From Rubrivivax sp. (GTDB taxonomy: Bacteria; Pseudomonadota; Gammaproteobacteria; Burkholderiales; Burkholderiaceae_C), in NCBI GenBank assembly GCA_020248915.1, contig JADCGP010000005.1, forward strand, positions 186,001 to 250,000: a DNA stretch of 64,000 bases. Reading direction: 5' to 3'. How positions within the stretch are numbered: the first letter of the stretch is position 1; each line of letters starts with the position of its first letter. The notes under the pieces were generated by a model. That model was not told the origin of the DNA, did no database searches, and saw only the letters and a program-made list of their open reading frames with translations. Of the stretch, positions 62,263 through 64,000 are shown one piece after another. A program made the translations under genes and the position numbers.

Positions 62263-63368
62263 GCGAGCCCGACGACCTCGTCGTCCGGCGCCCTGAGGGG
62301 CTGTACTGCCCGCCCGGCGGGTTCTTCATCGACCCGTGGCGGCCGGTGGAGCGCGCGGTGATCACCCACGCCCACGCCGACCACGCGCGGCGCGGCCACG
62401 CGGCCTACCTGGCCACCGCCGTCTCCGCCGGGGTGCTGCGCGCACGGCTGGGGCCGATCTCTCTGCAGGGGGTCGCCTACGGCGAGGCGGTCTCCGCGGG
62501 CGGGGTGCGCGTCAGCCTGCACCCGGCCGGGCACGTGCTCGGGTCGGCCCAGGTGCGCATCGAGCACCGCGGCCGCGTCTGGGTCGCCTCGGGCGACTAC
62601 TTCGCCAGCGCCCACGAGGACGACCGCAACCCCACCTGCGCGCCGTTCGAGCCGGTGCGCTGCGACTGCTTCATCACCGAGAGCACGTTCGGCCTGCCGG
62701 TCTACCGCTGGCGGGCGCAGCGCGATGTGCTGGCCGAGGTCAATGCGTGGTGGGGCGGAAATGCCGAGGCCGGCCGGCCGAGCCTGCTGCTCGCCTACAG
62801 CTTCGGCAAGGCGCAGCGGCTGCTGGCGGGGGTGGATGCCTCGATCGGGCCGATCGTGGTGCACGGGGCGGTCGAGCCCCTGAACGAGGCCTACCGGGCG
62901 GCCGGCGTCGCGCTGCCGCCCTCGCGGCGCCTGGACGAACTGCGCGGCCGGCCCGAGCTGCGGCGTGCGCTGGTCGTGGCCCCCCCTGGCGTGGCCGACA
63001 GCGCCTGGGCGCGCGGCCTCGGCGAGGCAAGCGATGCCTTCGCCAGCGGCTGGATGCAACTGCGCGGCGCCCGGCGCCGCCAGGGCCTGGATCGCGGCTT
63101 CGCGCTCAGCGACCACGCCGACTGGCCGGGTCTGCAGCGCGCCATCGGCGCCACCGGCGCACGCCGAGTCATCGTGACCCACGGCTACGAGGCCACGCTG
63201 GTGCGCTGGCTGCGGCAGCAGGGTCTGCAGGCCGAGAGCCTGCAGACCGAGTTCGGCGCCGGGCCGGTCGATGCCGCCGCGGGCTATGACGTCGGGCTGG
63301 CCGTGCCTGGACCGGAGGGTGCCGCTGGTGCAGCCGGGGCAGCTGGGGCGGTGCAGCCGGCGGCCTGA
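62259..63368 (+). CDS. Ligase-associated-type DNA exonuclease (metallo-beta-lactamase/beta-CASP)
   Basis: A 369-residue MBL-fold nuclease resembling the exonucleases found with ATP-dependent ligase and Lhr-type helicase. Metal motifs: THAHADHAR (HxHxDH), HPAGHVLGSAQV, SGDYF, and C-terminal FALSDHADW and VTHGYE. Start is GTG 62259, which overlaps the micro-ORF stop; an upstream in-frame extension runs through the divergent promoter. The usual partner ligase and helicase genes are not visible on either side. Its 3' end overlaps the convergent lipoprotein gene by 85 bases. Confidence 0.88.
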   Translation: MSEPDDLVVRRPEGLYCPPGGFFIDPWRPVERAVITHAHADHARRGHAAYLATAVSAGVLRARLGPISLQGVAYGEAVSAGGVRVSLHPAGHVLGSAQVRIEHRGRVWVASGDYFASAHEDDRNPTCAPFEPVRCDCFITESTFGLPVYRWRAQRDVLAEVNAWWGGNAEAGRPSLLLAYSFGKAQRLLAGVDASIGPIVVHGAVEPLNEAYRAAGVALPPSRRLDELRGRPELRRALVVAPPGVADSAWARGLGEASDAFASGWMQLRGARRRQGLDRGFALSDHADWPGLQRAIGATGARRVIVTHGYEATLVRWLRQQGLQAESLQTEFGAGPVDAAAGYDVGLAVPGPEGAAGAAGAAGAVQPAA

Positions 63369-63898
63369 CCCAACCCCTTGAGGAACGCGCGCCGGATCGT
63401 GCCGGCCGCGATCGCGGCGCTGACTTCGCGCGCGTAGCGCTCGGCGCCGGTCAGCGCGCGCACCCAGCGCCGCAACGGCACCACGCCCTCGGCCGCGCCG
63501 CGCAGCGTGCCGACGGCGGCGTCGCCGACCGCGGTGCTGCCGCGCTCGACGAGGCCCGGGTCGGCATCGACCGCCGGGCTGTCGAGGTCGGCGCCCAGGA
63601 CCGCGTCGAGCGCGCCGATCTCCGCGGCGAGTGCGGCGCAGCTGCGGTCCGCGGGCAGCGCGTAGGGGGCGCGCTGCGCCGTGCGCAGTGCGGGCGGGAT
63701 CTCGGCGCGCACGATGTTCAGGTCGGTCAGCGGCGTGGCCACGGCCTCGGTCACCGGGTCCCGGGTCGCGGTGGGCGTGGTGGAGCAGGCGGCCAGCAGC
63801 GCGGCCGCCAGCAGCGCGGCCGCCAGCAGCGCGGCGGCGCAAGGGGTCAATCCCCGGCAGCCGGCAGCGCCGGGGTGGCGTGGGTTGTGCATCGACAT
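63284..63898 (-). CDS. Hypothetical lipoprotein
   Basis: A 204-residue protein with a lipoprotein signal: hydrophobic h-region built from repeats of ALLAA and a lipobox LAAC (C38). The mature part is helical and Ala-rich with no recognised domain; it includes ALPADRSCAALAAEIGALDAVLG and a hydrophobic RRWVRALTGAERYAREV stretch. The h-region is encoded by a 15-bp triplicate. The last 28 codons overlap the exonuclease gene on the other strand, so one of the two C-termini is probably non-conserved. The final 100 bases of the window upstream hold no gene. Confidence 0.65.
   Translation of the reverse strand: MSMHNPRHPGAAGCRGLTPCAAALLAAALLAAALLAACSTTPTATRDPVTEAVATPLTDLNIVRAEIPPALRTAQRAPYALPADRSCAALAAEIGALDAVLGADLDSPAVDADPGLVERGSTAVGDAAVGTLRGAAEGVVPLRRWVRALTGAERYAREVSAAIAAGTIRRAFLKGLGQAAGCTAPAAPAAPAAPSGPGTASPTS
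63792..63836. repeat. Three tandem 15-bp units in a signal peptide
   Basis: GCCAGCAGCGCGGCC occurs three times in a row (last unit with one change). Being a multiple of three, copy-number change would lengthen or shorten the lipoprotein signal h-region by five residues without a frameshift. Confidence 0.8.
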
Positions 63899-64000
63899 CG
63901 GGCCTCCCGGGCAGGTGGGCGTGGAGCCGTCGCGGTCATTCTGTCCCGAACGTTGCTCGCGGGACGCGTCCCCGGCGCGCGACGTGCGCCGGGCATTGAC

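Overview
This is a dense, very GC-rich stretch of a bacterial chromosome, coding on both strands with short intergenic gaps. Gene content and order (petABC-sspA-sspB, a dciA/M23/secA neighbourhood, argJ close behind secA, the aspS-nudB and ubiJ-ubiB pairs, a DUF3683 FAD/Fe-S protein, DUF1631 and an EpsD-type PPIase) point to a Betaproteobacterium of the order Burkholderiales, probably the Rubrivivax/Leptothrix/Methylibium (Sphaerotilaceae) group. This placement is inferred from gene families and base composition; no rRNA is present. I see no transposase, integrase, phage gene or CRISPR array.

Layout. 1-5011: a tightly overlapping catabolic operon (2OG-Fe(II) oxygenase, NitT/TauT-type ABC ATPase and permease, AtzA/TrzA-type aminohydrolase, FAD-linked oxidase). 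5119-8719: thiolase, a Rieske oxygenase gene interrupted by one in-frame TGA, lpxC and a small membrane protein. 8787-14723: HtrA-like protease, Nif3-like protein, pdxA, DUF1631 protein and mscL. 14851-19193: cytochrome bc1 (petABC), sspA, sspB and tRNA-Thr(UGU). 19215-24081: dciA-like gene, M23 peptidase, secA, and a small lipoprotein with an inhibitor-I9-like domain. 24178-28128 (minus): a secreted subtilase with PA domain and a PEP-CTERM-like protein. 28462-36124: argJ, an MFS transporter with no canonical start codon, and a glycerol-3-phosphate uptake operon (ugpBAEC-ugpQ). 36384-42067: giant FAD/Fe-S oxidoreductase, DUF971 protein, ubiE and a Tim44-like protein. 42127-49068: EpsD-type PPIase and the sugar-nucleotide operon galE-manC-rmlB-rmlD-rmlA-rmlC. 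49181-57240: ubiJ, ubiB, fmdB-like gene, DUF502 gene, aspS, nudB, an EEP-family gene and clsB. 57286-63898: an RND efflux pump with its adaptor, DUF805 protein, a ligase-associated-type exonuclease and a lipoprotein.

How the parts connect. The galE-manC-rml operon would supply UDP-galactose, GDP-mannose and dTDP-rhamnose for exopolysaccharide. EpsD next to it and the PEP-CTERM-like protein 14 kb away suggest an exosortase-linked matrix system encoded elsewhere. UbiE, UbiJ and UbiB make the ubiquinone used by the bc1 complex. SspB pairs with ClpXP.

The main points for a second look are: the I9-like lipoprotein convergent with a subtilase whose own propeptide it resembles; a group of genes whose -10 box lies 5-7 nt before the ATG, suggesting leaderless mRNAs; the in-frame TGA inside the Rieske cluster motif; a CTG start coupled to the argJ stop; a 20-codon micro-ORF coupled to the exonuclease; and a short dispersed repeat. 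Promoter calls are -10-like matches read by eye and are tentative.
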